A stretch of DNA of 62,842 nucleotides from an uncultured Gammaproteobacteria bacterium (GTDB lineage Bacteria; Pseudomonadota; Gammaproteobacteria; Pseudomonadales; Ketobacteraceae), in NCBI GenBank assembly GCA_913063125.1, contig CAJXZM010000010.1:1-62842 (forward strand). The letters run 5' to 3'. Positions 1 to 9,064 of the stretch are shown here, piece by piece. The translations under genes were made by a program, and so were the position numbers. Each line of letters opens with the position of its first letter. Within the stretch, counting starts at the first letter, position 1. The notes under the pieces are model-generated. The model was not told the origin of the DNA and ran no database searches. It saw only the letters and a program-made list of their open reading frames with translations.

Positions 1-427
1 CTGTGGGCAAATATTAAACTATCAAATTAGAATGTTCTGCCTAAATTAGTTTAAAACACAGTATTTACCAACAAAACCATTATGGCTCTAGTGGGGATAA
101 AAAACAAGTACACGCGTACACTTAAATGCCGTTTATTTGTAAATACTATGTAAAATTTCGTTGCGGGTAGCCTTAACTTGCTGATGTTCAGACATTTTCT
201 TATTAGAGAGCAAACGTGTTTCGTGACTGGATAGCTGTGTTCTATCAGTTGAAATGGTGCTTTTGGTCATAAACCATGAGCATATTGGTCATTGCTGAGG
301 CTGAGGGAAACGCAGTAAGGTAGATGACTCTCTGGTATCCACTTGAACTTATTTGAAAAAAATGATTTTTGGTGAATTAAATTAATCGATCAGATGACTT
401 TAGAATTCAACAAACGAGGAAAAGTTA
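1..427. other. Upstream region of the beta-oxidation operon
   Basis: This AT-rich leader has no convincing reading frame. It should hold the promoter of the thiolase-hydratase operon. The ribosome binding site GAGGA lies at about 416-420, seven bases before the thiolase ATG. I did not find a convincing FadR or PsrA operator palindrome by eye. The sequence AGTGGGGATAAAA near 90 resembles a string upstream of the NrdA-like gene near 47.24 kb, which is probably chance. Confidence 0.4.
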
Positions 428-1639
428 ATGGCTACAAATGCATATGTGTTTGATGCAATTCGAACACCCCGCGGTAAGGGTAAAAAAGATGGCTCTTTAC
501 ATGAAGTTAAGCCAGTAGACCTAGTTGCTGATCTGATGAAAGCGCTTGAAGAGCGTAACCCAGGCTTAAATACTGCTGAAATTGATGACGTAGTATTGGG
601 TATTGTTGCCCCGATCGGTGACCAAGGCGCTGTTTTACCTAAAACGGCCGCGCTAAAAGCGGGTTGGGATATCCAGGTTGCAGGTGTTCAAATTAACCGC
701 TTTTGTGCATCAGGGCTTGAAGCTGTGAACTTGGCGGCGCAAAAGGTAGCATCTGGTTGGGAAGATATGGTTGTTGCTGGTGGTGTTGAGTCGATGTCTC
801 GAGTGCCTATGGGCTCGGATGGTGGTGCTTGGGCGATGGATCCAAAAACCAACTTGGATACAGAGTTTTCTCCTCAAGGGATTGGTGCTGATTTAATTGC
901 AACGATAGAAGGTTTTTCTCGAGAAGAGATTGATGCGTTTGCTGCGAATTCACAGAAAAAAGCAGCTGCCGCAAGAGCGAATGGTTATTTTAATAAGTCC
1001 ATTGTGCCAGTGAAGGATATGAATGGCATTACCATTCTGGCAGAAGATGAATTTATTCGTCCAGAAACAACAGCAGAAGGCCTTGCAAAACTAAATCCAT
1101 CGTTCCAAATGATGGGTGAGATGGGTTTTAACGGTGTTGCATTACAAAAATACCATATGGTAGAGAGCATTAATCATGTTCACACTCCTGGAAACTCGTC
1201 CGGTATTGTTGATGGAGCCTCTTTGCTATTAATTGGCTCTAAAGAAAAAGGCGCTGAGATGGGGTTAACTCCTCGCGCTCGTATTGTTGCAACAGCGATT
1301 ACCAGTACAGATCCAACAATCATGTTGACAGGCCCTGCACCTGCAGCGAATAAAGCGCTGAAAAAAGCGGGTTTAACCTATGACGATATAGATTTGTTTG
1401 AAGTAAATGAAGCATTTGCATCAGTCGTTATGCGGTTTATGAAGGATACCGGAGTACCTGAAGAAAAAGTGAATGTTAACGGTGGTTCTATTGCTATGGG
1501 GCATCCTTTAGGGGCAACTGGCGGCATGATCATGGGAACGGTTATCGATGAGCTAGAGCGACGAGGCCTTAAACGTGGTTTGTGCACATTGTGCGTAGGT
1601 GGCGGTATGGGTATTGCCACTATCGTTGAGCTGGTTTAA
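428..1639 (+). CDS. Acetyl-CoA C-acyltransferase (thiolase)
   Basis: This 403-residue protein has the normal thiolase length. It should carry out the last step of beta-oxidation, thiolytic cleavage of 3-ketoacyl-CoA to acetyl-CoA and a shortened acyl-CoA, in the cytoplasm. The nucleophilic Cys93 lies in RFCASGLEA. The C-terminal half has NEAFA, the His-containing GHPLGATGG, and the second catalytic Cys in CVGGGMG. A GAGGA ribosome binding site seven bases upstream supports the ATG. The next gene begins 32 bases downstream on the same strand and encodes the preceding two steps, so the pair is an operon in which the thiolase comes first. Which subclass it is (FadA, FadI or a biosynthetic acetyl-CoA acetyltransferase) cannot be settled by eye. 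The pairing favours a degradative role. Confidence 0.93.
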   Translation: MATNAYVFDAIRTPRGKGKKDGSLHEVKPVDLVADLMKALEERNPGLNTAEIDDVVLGIVAPIGDQGAVLPKTAALKAGWDIQVAGVQINRFCASGLEAVNLAAQKVASGWEDMVVAGGVESMSRVPMGSDGGAWAMDPKTNLDTEFSPQGIGADLIATIEGFSREEIDAFAANSQKKAAAARANGYFNKSIVPVKDMNGITILAEDEFIRPETTAEGLAKLNPSFQMMGEMGFNGVALQKYHMVESINHVHTPGNSSGIVDGASLLLIGSKEKGAEMGLTPRARIVATAITSTDPTIMLTGPAPAANKALKKAGLTYDDIDLFEVNEAFASVVMRFMKDTGVPEEKVNVNGGSIAMGHPLGATGGMIMGTVIDELERRGLKRGLCTLCVGGGMGIATIVELV

Positions 1640-1671
1640 TCCACGGTTAATTCAGAATTAGGAGAAAGAGT

Positions 1672-3813
1672 ATGTCAGAAGCAATTCGTTATGAAAAAGA
1701 CAGCGATAATATCGTTCTGTTAACCATGGATATGCCAGGCCAATCTGCCAACACCATGAATGAAGCGTATGTAAAAGCAATGGACGAAACCATTGAGCGC
1801 TTAGAGAAAGAAGAAAATTTAGCGGGTGTTGTATTAACATCAGCAAAGTCGACGTTTTTTGCTGGAGGAGATTTGAATGACCTTCTCAAAATCCAGCCTG
1901 AACAGGCAGAAGAGTTTTATCTCGGAACAGGTTTGATAAAGCAACAGCTTCGTCGAGTCGAGCAGTTAAAAGCTCCTGTTGTTGCAGCTATTAATGGTGC
2001 TGCATTGGGCGGTGGTTTTGAAATTTGTTTGGCAACAAATCATCGAATAGCCCTCAAAAACCCAAAAATCAAGATAGGCCTACCCGAAGTAACGCTGGGT
2101 TTATTACCTGGTGGTGGTGGTGTTGTTCGTTTAACGCGTATGCTAGGTTTGGAAAAAGCATTGCCATTCTTATTGGAAGGCAAGCAAGTAAACCCTGAAA
2201 AAGCACTTAAAGCTGGATTGATTGATGCGTTAGCAGATGATCAAGATAGCATGATTGCTCAAGCTAAACAGTGGTGTAAGGATAACAAGTCTGCGAAGCA
2301 GCCTTGGGATACTCGTGGTTATAAGATACCAGGTGGAACACCTTCACACCCCGCACTGGCTCAGAAATTACCGATTATTCCTGCCATGTTAAAAGGCAAG
2401 ACAAAAGGTTGCTACCCTGCACCGGAAGCGATCCTTAGTGCGGCGACAGAAGGGCTTCAGGTCGATTTTGACACAGCGCTGAAGATTGAAGGGCGTTATT
2501 TTGTCAGTTTGGCAACAGGCCAAGTTGCTAAAAATATGATTTCAACGTTCTTCTTCCAGCTACAAGATATCAATAAAGGTCAGTCTCGGCCTCAAGGTAT
2601 TGATAAGTCAGCTTGCAAGAAGGTAGGTATACTTGGCGCCGGAATGATGGGTGCGGGTATTGCTTATTGTTCAGCAATGAGTGGTATTGATGTTGTGTTA
2701 AAAGACATCTCTACAGAGAACGCGGGTAAAGGTAAGGCATATAGTGAAAACTTACTGAAGAAGCGTGTTTCTCGTGGTCAGATGACCCAAGAGAAATCTG
2801 ATGCGGTATTGGCTCGAATTACAGCAACAGAAAATGCCGATGATTTGGCGGGTTGTGATTTGGTTATTGAGGCTGTATTTGAGAAACGTGAGCTTAAAGC
2901 TAAGGTAACTCAAGAAGCTGAAGCGAAGATGCTTGAGACGGGTGTAATGGCGTCAAATACCTCTAGCTTGCCTATCACAGGTTTGGCAGAAGCATCGGTT
3001 CGTCCAGCTAACTATGTTGGCCTTCATTTCTTCTCTCCGGTAGATAAGATGCCGTTAGTAGAAATTATTTGCGGAAAAGAGACATCCGACGAAACCTTAG
3101 CGCGAGCTTTTGATTATGTTCTTCAGATTAAGAAGACGCCGATTGTTGTTAACGATTCTCGTGGTTTCTTTACATCACGGGTAATTGGTACCTATATTAA
3201 TCAAGGTATTGGTATGCTGGCCGAGGGACTTAACCCTCAATCTATCGAAGTGGCGGCTCAATCTGCAGGTTTCCCTGTTAGCACATTAGCGATTAGTGAT
3301 GAGCTTAACTTTACCACTATGCGCAATATCAGCTTGGCTGCAAAAGCTGATTTGGCTGCTGAAGGAAAGGAATTGCCGGATTCACCGATTTCAGCCGTTC
3401 TAAATCAAATGATTGATGAATTTGGTCGTGAAGGTAAGTTGGCCGGTAAAGGGTTCTTTGATTATCCAGAGAAGGGTAAGAAGGTATTGTGGCCTGGGTT
3501 GAAAGATGCGTTTGGTGGAGACAAGGAAATTCCATTTGAAGACATGCAAGAGCGATTCTTATTTGTTCAAGCATTGGAGACAATTCGTTGTTTTGATGAA
3601 GGGGTTATGACTTCAATCGCTGATGCTAACATTGGTTCCATTATGGGTATTGGTTTCCCACCTTGGACCGGTGGTGTGATTCAGTATATCAATGGTTACG
3701 GTTTGCGTAACTTTGTACAGCGTGCACAAGAGCTGGCTGCAAAGTACGGTGATGAGTTTACGCCACCAGCTTCATTGATTGAAAAAGCCGAAAAAGACGA
3801 AACATACGTATAA
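1672..3813 (+). CDS. Bifunctional enoyl-CoA hydratase / 3-hydroxyacyl-CoA dehydrogenase
   Basis: This 713-residue multifunctional beta-oxidation alpha subunit is of FadB/FadJ type. An N-terminal crotonase domain (about 1-200) has the oxyanion-hole region NGAALGGGFE and GLPEVTLGLLPGGGG. A Rossmann NAD-binding domain starts near residue 315 with VGILGAGMMGAGIA. The 3-hydroxyacyl-CoA dehydrogenase C-terminal domains follow, with GLHFFSPVDKMPLVEI and NDSRGFFTSR. It hydrates 2-enoyl-CoA and oxidises the product with NAD to 3-ketoacyl-CoA for the thiolase encoded just upstream. AGGAG sits before the ATG. A strong intrinsic terminator lies about 28 bases after the stop. It may be a FadJ-like enzyme, but I give no symbol because FadB and FadJ types are hard to separate by eye. 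Confidence 0.93.
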   Translation: MSEAIRYEKDSDNIVLLTMDMPGQSANTMNEAYVKAMDETIERLEKEENLAGVVLTSAKSTFFAGGDLNDLLKIQPEQAEEFYLGTGLIKQQLRRVEQLKAPVVAAINGAALGGGFEICLATNHRIALKNPKIKIGLPEVTLGLLPGGGGVVRLTRMLGLEKALPFLLEGKQVNPEKALKAGLIDALADDQDSMIAQAKQWCKDNKSAKQPWDTRGYKIPGGTPSHPALAQKLPIIPAMLKGKTKGCYPAPEAILSAATEGLQVDFDTALKIEGRYFVSLATGQVAKNMISTFFFQLQDINKGQSRPQGIDKSACKKVGILGAGMMGAGIAYCSAMSGIDVVLKDISTENAGKGKAYSENLLKKRVSRGQMTQEKSDAVLARITATENADDLAGCDLVIEAVFEKRELKAKVTQEAEAKMLETGVMASNTSSLPITGLAEASVRPANYVGLHFFSPVDKMPLVEIICGKETSDETLARAFDYVLQIKKTPIVVNDSRGFFTSRVIGTYINQGIGMLAEGLNPQSIEVAAQSAGFPVSTLAISDELNFTTMRNISLAAKADLAAEGKELPDSPISAVLNQMIDEFGREGKLAGKGFFDYPEKGKKVLWPGLKDAFGGDKEIPFEDMQERFLFVQALETIRCFDEGVMTSIADANIGSIMGIGFPPWTGGVIQYINGYGLRNFVQRAQELAAKYGDEFTPPASLIEKAEKDETYV

Positions 3814-3840
3814 ATCGTATTTAATTTTTTAAGCAAAAGA

Positions 3841-3867
3841 AGGCCCCGTTATCGGGGTCTTTTTTTT
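3841..3867 (+). terminator. Intrinsic terminator of the beta-oxidation operon
   Basis: A GC-rich stem AGGCCCCG / CGGGGTCT closes a four-base loop (TTAT) and runs into eight T residues. It ends the thiolase-hydratase transcript. Confidence 0.9.
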
Positions 3868-3981
3868 GCCAATATTTTCAAAATGTGTGGATAGTCGGTA
3901 AGGCGGAAGGGGAGGAAGTAACGCTTTTATTTTTATGGTTTATACTTGGCTCTAATAGATACTTATCACAGAGCGTTGGTT

Positions 3982-5397
3982 ATGCGGAGCTATTGTAAAT
4001 ACCATCCCTTAGAATCAGCTATTTGGCATAACCCCCGAATAGACGCATTTTATTGTGAAAAATGTGTTGATGGGTCTGAAAGCGCGGGGGGGCATGGTGT
4101 AGCCAAATCATTGGTGACGGGTGAGGACCTGCATTATCTTGGAAGCGCGAATAGCGCTGCACCATTTTGGGAGGTATTGCCTGATATTTTTGCGTACCCT
4201 TTTCATAAGAATGCAGCTATTTTCTTAGGGTTATTAATTGCTCTTGGCGGGGCGGTGATGCAAGTCGGAGGTATCGTTTCTCTGGTCGTTTTATTTGTAC
4301 TGTTGGCTCTGATTACCAAGTACGGTTTTCTGGTCATCGCTTCTACTGCAGAAGGTAAAGCGGGGCCACCTAATGCTTCCGATGCGATGAATGGCGGTTT
4401 TGATTTACTGGCAAAACAATTGTTAGTTCAGTTGTTTTTTGGCGGTTTTGTATATTTAGTGGGCATGATTGGAAGTTCGCTTCTTGACTTTTTAGCTGTT
4501 GCGCTGGTGGTGTTTGCTTTGCCTGCTAGTTTAATGATGTTTGCAGTGGAGGAGGATGTTGCTAGCGCAGTGAATCCCGCTGACTTGATGCGTTTAATTG
4601 GTCATATTGGTTGGGCATATTTACTGCTATATCTTTTCTTGTTTTTGCTATCTGGGTCCAGTATGGGTGTAGTGGCGCTATTTGCTGGAGAGGTATCTGA
4701 AAATGTATTGTTGACTATTTTTATGGCAAGTACGCTGTACTTTTTAATGGTCGCGTATCGTTTAATGGGGTACGTCATTTTTCAGTATCAAACTGAATTG
4801 GGGTTTGTTTCTGAAGATCAAAAAACGAAAGATCGGCGGCGTAAAAATGTCAATATTATAGATGCAAAAGTGGATGCGTTCATTAAGGAAGGTTGTTACG
4901 AGAAGGCGCTAAAACTGTTGCATAAAGAAGCTAAATTGCGCCCAAGTAGTGTGCGAACCCATGAGAATTTAAGTTGCCTATTGAAGGCGATGGGTGATAA
5001 GGATCGCTACAAAGAACATGGTAATGTGTATATGAAAGTTGTGTACGGCTTTGGGGATGAATCTCGATTATACTTTTTATATTGTCAATATCACGATGAG
5101 GATCCTCATTTTATTCCTGATGCCCCAGAAGTGCGCCACTGTTTGGCTGAACAGCTTTATCAGCGTGGCAAATTTAAGGAATCATTAGCACTGTTGGCAA
5201 ATCTGCATAAAGATTCTCCAAATTACTTAGAAGTGCCTCATGCGTATTTACTGATGGCAAAAGTATTGTTTGAAGGACTGTCGAATCCGAAAAAAGCGTT
5301 GCAATTTCTTGGGTTTATTAAGAAAAACTACCCAAACTACCCAAACAAAGAAGCGATTGTTGAGTTAGCTACAGCATGCAAGGATGCCATGGAGTGA
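3982..5397 (+). CDS. Multi-pass membrane protein with N-terminal Cys/His motif and C-terminal TPR region
   Basis: This 471-residue protein is of unknown function. From the chosen ATG the N terminus carries a partial zinc-ribbon-like pattern, CKYHP followed by FYCEKC about 25 residues on. This resembles B-box-like ribbons that normally have more cysteines. The middle (about 80-290) holds roughly six hydrophobic segments. The last 170 residues are helical and TPR-like (EGCYEKALKLLHKEAKLRPSS, RGKFKESLALLANLHKDSP). A TTG at 3946 would add 12 residues that do not look conserved, so ATG 3982 is preferred, although neither has a strong ribosome binding site. It stands alone between the beta-oxidation terminator and a convergent dehydrogenase. 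A role in membrane protein assembly or scaffolding is only a guess. Confidence 0.6.
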   Translation: MRSYCKYHPLESAIWHNPRIDAFYCEKCVDGSESAGGHGVAKSLVTGEDLHYLGSANSAAPFWEVLPDIFAYPFHKNAAIFLGLLIALGGAVMQVGGIVSLVVLFVLLALITKYGFLVIASTAEGKAGPPNASDAMNGGFDLLAKQLLVQLFFGGFVYLVGMIGSSLLDFLAVALVVFALPASLMMFAVEEDVASAVNPADLMRLIGHIGWAYLLLYLFLFLLSGSSMGVVALFAGEVSENVLLTIFMASTLYFLMVAYRLMGYVIFQYQTELGFVSEDQKTKDRRRKNVNIIDAKVDAFIKEGCYEKALKLLHKEAKLRPSSVRTHENLSCLLKAMGDKDRYKEHGNVYMKVVYGFGDESRLYFLYCQYHDEDPHFIPDAPEVRHCLAEQLYQRGKFKESLALLANLHKDSPNYLEVPHAYLLMAKVLFEGLSNPKKALQFLGFIKKNYPNYPNKEAIVELATACKDAME

Positions 5398-5398
5398 G

Positions 5399-5436
5399 GT
5401 AAATACAACCTTAGTTATAACTAAGGTTGTATTTAC
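5399..5436. terminator. Bidirectional terminator hairpin, 18-bp perfect arms
   Basis: Two perfect 18-base inverted arms (GTAAATACAACCTTAGTT and its complement) are separated by only AT. The hairpin lies between the TPR membrane protein and the convergent HSDL2-like gene. The run of T at the 3-prime arm on either strand suits termination in both directions. Confidence 0.8.
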
Positions 5437-5446
5437 AAAACAGCTC

Positions 5447-6280
5447 TTAGTCTAAGAAAAAATCCGGCATTAATTGACTGTCGTCTAGTTCTGGGTTGAC
5501 GCGGTAAGCACTGAAATCTTCTACACCGTCTTCTCTTAATAGATCTTCGTCTATGAAAAAGTTCGCAGTTGTCGTGCGACTGTCTTTGGTGAGAATGCTG
5601 TAAGCAGCATCTGCCATGATTTCTGGTGTGCGGGAGGCATTTACAACATGCTCTCCGCCGATGTTGTTTTTAACCGCTGCAGTGCCAATGGTTGTTTTTG
5701 GCCACAATGCATTGAATGCGATACCGATAGATTTAAATTCTTCTGCCATGCCTAACACACACAAGCTCATGTTGTATTTTGAAATGGTGTAGGCAACATG
5801 TCGAGCGAACCAGTTGGGATTTAGGTTGATGGGTGGAGAAAGGGTAAGAACATGGGGGTTATCAGCTTTTTTAAGGTGTGGAATAGCTTTTTGAGAGACT
5901 AAAAATGTGCCTCGATAGTTGATTTGATGCATTAGGTCAAAACGTTTCATCGGCGTATTTAACGTAGGAGTCATGTTAAGAGCACTGGCATTGTTTACCA
6001 GGATATCAATACCTCCAAAAGTTTCTACTGTTTTGTTGATAGCTGCTTCAACTTGCTCCTCATTTCTGACGTCAACAACCAATGCAAGAGCCTTTCCGCC
6101 AGCAGCTTCTATTTCTGCGGCTGCGCTATAGATCGTGCCCTCTAACGTTGGGTGAGGCTCGGTGGTTTTTGCTGCAATGGCTATGTTGGCACCGTCTTTT
6201 GCTGCCCGAATGGCGATTGCTTTACCTATGCCTCTACTTGCCCCTGTGATAAATAACGTTTTGCCCTTTAAACTATTCAT
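5447..6280 (-). CDS. HSDL2-like short-chain dehydrogenase/reductase
   Basis: This 277-residue protein is a cytoplasmic NAD(P)-dependent oxidoreductase of the short-chain dehydrogenase superfamily. The cofactor motif TGASRGIGKAIA starts near residue 12, NNAS near 96, and the catalytic Tyr/Lys pair lies in AYTISKYNMS. The insert KTTEPHPTLEGTIYSAAAEI and the C-terminal part ending in a short acidic DDSQLMPDFFLD tail resemble hydroxysteroid-dehydrogenase-like protein 2. In bacteria this subfamily is usually placed near fatty-acid or sterol metabolism, but the substrate is unknown. The sterol-carrier domain found in animal HSDL2 is absent. It is convergent with the preceding gene and divergent from the CheW-CZB gene. 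Confidence 0.85.
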   Translation of the reverse strand: MNSLKGKTLFITGASRGIGKAIAIRAAKDGANIAIAAKTTEPHPTLEGTIYSAAAEIEAAGGKALALVVDVRNEEQVEAAINKTVETFGGIDILVNNASALNMTPTLNTPMKRFDLMHQINYRGTFLVSQKAIPHLKKADNPHVLTLSPPINLNPNWFARHVAYTISKYNMSLCVLGMAEEFKSIGIAFNALWPKTTIGTAAVKNNIGGEHVVNASRTPEIMADAAYSILTKDSRTTTANFFIDEDLLREDGVEDFSAYRVNPELDDSQLMPDFFLD

Positions 6281-6478
6281 ATATTAAGCCCTTTGGTTTA
6301 GCGCTGTTCTAATTGTGAGGTATTATCAATCAAAATCGCAGGCCAAGCAAGCGCTTGGTTTTGGTGGGGTTGAATGTCATTTGAACTTAACTGAGCTTTC
6401 TTTAAGAAAGCATTGGCTAGTGAGTATATTGATCTACACTTCAAACTAAGGTGTGTAATGTCGGTTAGGAGAATGGAA

Positions 6479-7318
6479 ATGACAGAAGCAGCGTTGGCGC
6501 TGGAGCCTGGTGTGGATTTATTTGATAACTCTGGAAATCTGGAGGTAATCACTTTCAGTATTGATAAAGCGCAGTACGCGATTCCAATTTCTCAAGTGCG
6601 TTATATAGAACAGGATAATCGTAAAACCACTAGTGTGGACTCGGTGAATGGGGTAGTGGAAGTTGTTCAATATCAAGGTGAGACGGTACCTATTTGTGAA
6701 TTTTCAGAAATGGTTAATGTTGAATCAGAATATAAGCAGAATGTGGTGCTAGCTGAGCTGTTAAAAGTCCGAGAGCTTGATCATATTGGGTGGATGGATG
6801 CATTAGAGGCGTCCTTGCGTAACGATGTTGAGTTTGCAAAAGCAAAAGATCCTCATTTATGTGCTTTTGGTAAATGGTATGACACGTTTGAAGCAAAAGA
6901 TGAGGTGCTTGCGGAGATCATGGTTCGGTTTGATGAACCACATAAGCAGATTCACGGGTTAGCCGATACTTTGCTGGGAATGCTTGCTGAGGGTGATAAA
7001 GAGGGTGCACTGGAGCGTTTTGATAACGCTAAGAAAATTATTTTCGGCCGGTTGTTGACATTGTTTCAACAAGCAATAGATCGCGTGCAAAGTCTGATTC
7101 GACCTGTTTTAGTTTTTGTTGCTAGAAAAGGTGGGAAGCCATTGGCAGTACGTTTAAATGCGATTAATGAAATTGTGACCTGTCATGAGAAGCAGTTTGC
7201 CCCTTATGATGTAAATATGACTAATTTGGGAAAAGAGCTTGAAGTGATTGTAGGTTATCTGCAGAGCGAAGGTGCTGATGCACCAACGGTTTTACTTGAT
7301 TGGCGTTTGCATGATTAA
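6479..7318 (+). CDS. CheW-like coupling protein with a CZB zinc-binding domain nested inside it
   Basis: The first CheW half (about 20-85) has VITFSIDKAQYAIPISQVRYIE and YQGETVPICEF. A CZB domain follows at about 95-200, with candidate zinc ligands H102 (DHIGW), C128 (LCAFGKWY), H155 and H159 (EPHKQIH). The second CheW half (about 210-279) has PVLVFVARKGGKPLAVRLN and ends VLLDW. The CZB unit therefore replaces a loop of the CheW barrel. CheW couples chemoreceptors to CheA, and CZB domains are known to sense zinc or oxidants such as hypochlorite. A zinc- or redox-dependent coupling protein is inferred. The start was moved to ATG 6479 because AGGAG at 6467-6471 is seven bases before it. Longer forms have no ribosome binding site. 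A terminator follows. Confidence 0.85.
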   Translation: MTEAALALEPGVDLFDNSGNLEVITFSIDKAQYAIPISQVRYIEQDNRKTTSVDSVNGVVEVVQYQGETVPICEFSEMVNVESEYKQNVVLAELLKVRELDHIGWMDALEASLRNDVEFAKAKDPHLCAFGKWYDTFEAKDEVLAEIMVRFDEPHKQIHGLADTLLGMLAEGDKEGALERFDNAKKIIFGRLLTLFQQAIDRVQSLIRPVLVFVARKGGKPLAVRLNAINEIVTCHEKQFAPYDVNMTNLGKELEVIVGYLQSEGADAPTVLLDWRLHD

Positions 7319-7345
7319 GTAAGTGAAGAAAGCAATCTGAAGCTG

Positions 7346-7371
7346 AAAAGCCCTCTACGCGAGGGCTTTTT
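7346..7371 (+). terminator. Intrinsic terminator after the CheW-CZB gene
   Basis: The stem AAAAGCCCTC / GAGGGCTTTT has perfect 10-base arms, a five-base loop TACGC and a following T run. Confidence 0.88.
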
Positions 7372-7459
7372 CTTGCCTGTTGTTCAGCCTTCATTCAGCT
7401 AGGGAGAGTTACTCTAACATTATCAGTGATTAATCCATTGGCGACAGGGTCGTGAGGAC

Positions 7460-7990
7460 ATGATGATGAAAGCAAAAATACGCATATTGTTAGGGGTTAC
7501 CGGGGTGTTATTGGCAGTATCAGTTCAAGCTGATCCTGCGTCGCGTTATGAGTTTGGAACGGTGTTGGAGTCGCACCCTATTATGGCGGTATCTCGGCTA
7601 CAGGAACCTAGGCAACAATGCTGGGATGAACCCGTAGTATTTCAGGAGCGGCGACGCCAATCTGCTACCGGAACCATATTAGGAGGGATCATTGGTGCAG
7701 CGATTGGTAACAAAGTCGGCCATGGGCGAAGTAATAAGCGTGTTGGTGCTGTGGCTGGTGCGGTATTAGGTGCTACGATTGGTAATGATATTAGCCGAAA
7801 GGGACGTCATGGGCATAGTTATCAAGCGGTAGAGCAACGATGTCGTACTGTTTATGAGGTTGTAGAAGAGGAACGGGTGATTGGTTATAACGTTAAGTAT
7901 CGCTATGCAGGGCATACCTACACCACAGAAACAGAAAAAGACCCAGGTAGCTCTCTACGTTTAAAAGTCTCGATTGAACCTATGGAATAA
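7460..7990 (+). CDS. Exported glycine-zipper protein
   Basis: This 176-residue envelope protein has a clear signal peptide, MMMKAKIRILLGVTGVLLAV, ending near VQA-DPAS. No lipobox cysteine is present. Residues about 70-110 form a glycine-zipper 2TM segment, GTILGGIIGAAIGNKVG and GAVAGAVLGATIGNDIS, of the type found in 17-kDa antigen and SlyB-like outer-membrane proteins. The C-terminal part has a paired-cysteine pattern with upstream CWDEP and downstream QRCRTVYEV. Such proteins are associated with the outer membrane and envelope integrity. The function here is not known. It precedes the PepSY/two-component operon by about 90 bases and could be under envelope-stress control, which is inference. 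Confidence 0.75.
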   Translation: MMMKAKIRILLGVTGVLLAVSVQADPASRYEFGTVLESHPIMAVSRLQEPRQQCWDEPVVFQERRRQSATGTILGGIIGAAIGNKVGHGRSNKRVGAVAGAVLGATIGNDISRKGRHGHSYQAVEQRCRTVYEVVEEERVIGYNVKYRYAGHTYTTETEKDPGSSLRLKVSIEPME

Positions 7991-8078
7991 GGTTGCCGAA
8001 CCTAGATGGTGATCAGTAGCAATAGGTTGTAAACTTATTGCTAGAATTCATAACCATATGTGTAGGGTGAGGTACGTT

Positions 8079-8327
8079 GTGATTAAACAATGCCTATTGA
8101 TAATTGTTTTTTTATTCACTGTAAGCAGCAACGTTGCATGGTCTGCAGGGATTGGTGTTGAGCGAGCTGTGAAGAATGTAAAAAAGCAGTATTCAGGGAA
8201 AGTGCTAAAAGCAGAAAGAATTAAGAGTAAAGGGCCTAAGGTATTTAAGGTAAAGCTACTCCTGCCAGGAGGAAGAGTTAAAAATGTCTTTGTGGATGGA
8301 TCAACTGGAAAAGTGTTCGAGCCTTAA
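8079..8327 (+). CDS. Small exported PepSY-like protein
   Basis: This 82-residue periplasmic protein has a signal peptide, a hydrophobic segment ending near AWSA. It then has one PepSY-like unit: ERAVKNVKKQYSGKVLKAERI followed by KVFKVKLLLPGGRVKNVFVDGSTGKV. The GTG at 8079 was chosen because GGTGAGG at 8066-8072 is well spaced. The ATG at 8058 lies before that ribosome binding site. PepSY proteins often precede a PhoPQ- or QseBC-like two-component pair and are thought to modulate the sensor kinase or inhibit proteases. Here it stands 53 bases upstream of exactly such a pair, so a periplasmic accessory role to the kinase is the likely job. Confidence 0.72.
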   Translation: MIKQCLLIIVFLFTVSSNVAWSAGIGVERAVKNVKKQYSGKVLKAERIKSKGPKVFKVKLLLPGGRVKNVFVDGSTGKVFEP

Positions 8328-8380
8328 TCAATGCTATGGCTGTTGTAATACGTTAAAGAACGTTACGAGGAGAGGTTACG

Positions 8381-9064
8381 TTGCGCTTATTGGTTGTAGA
8401 AGATGAGATCGCACTGCAGGAACAATTAAAACAAGCACTAGAAAAAGCAGGGTACAGTGTTGATGTTGCTTCTGACGGTGAGGAGGGGTTGTTTCTAGGA
8501 AGAGAGTACTCTTATGACTTGGTTATTGTTGATTTGGGGTTGCCAAAGTTGAACGGAGTGGAGCTTATTCGACACCTAAGAGATGAGAACTATAACTATC
8601 CGGTGTTGATATTGACTGCTAGGGGGAATTGGCAAGACAAAGTGGAAGGGCTTGAGGCGGGAGGTGACGATTATGTCGTAAAACCATTTCACTTAGAAGA
8701 AGTCATGGCTCGGATTAATGCCTTGCTCCGGCGTGCTGTGGGCTTGGCAAAACCTTCGGTAGTTTATGGGCCAATTGAGTTGGATACTGTGGGTCAACAG
8801 GTCAAGCTGAATGGTCAGCAAGTTGAGTTAACCAGTTATGAGTATAAAGTCATTGAATATCTTATGCTGCACCCAGGGGAGGTTGTTTCTAAAACCACAT
8901 TAACTGAACATATTTACGATCAAGACTATGACCGGGATAGTAATGTGATTGAGGTTTTTGTGGGGCGCTTGCGCAAGAAGCTAGACCCTAAGAATAGTGT
9001 TAAGCCTATCGAAACGTTACGTGGGCGAGGGTATCGCTTTACGTTAATGAAAAATGAAAAATAA
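8381..9064 (+). CDS. OmpR-family response regulator (PhoP/QseB-like)
   Basis: This 227-residue protein has an N-terminal receiver domain with acidic pocket VVEDE, phosphoacceptor Asp51 (VIVDLGLPKLNG), switch Thr in LTARG and Lys in VVKPF. A winged-helix DNA-binding domain follows from about residue 125 (ELTSYEYKVIEYLMLHPGEVVSK, VFVGRLRKKLD, TLRGRGYRF). It starts with TTG, supported by GAGGAGAGG just upstream. It overlaps the kinase gene by 11 bases, so the two are translationally coupled. With the PepSY gene upstream this is a PepSY-regulator-kinase operon, a common envelope-sensing arrangement. The signal is unknown. Confidence 0.9.
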   Translation: MRLLVVEDEIALQEQLKQALEKAGYSVDVASDGEEGLFLGREYSYDLVIVDLGLPKLNGVELIRHLRDENYNYPVLILTARGNWQDKVEGLEAGGDDYVVKPFHLEEVMARINALLRRAVGLAKPSVVYGPIELDTVGQQVKLNGQQVELTSYEYKVIEYLMLHPGEVVSKTTLTEHIYDQDYDRDSNVIEVFVGRLRKKLDPKNSVKPIETLRGRGYRFTLMKNEK

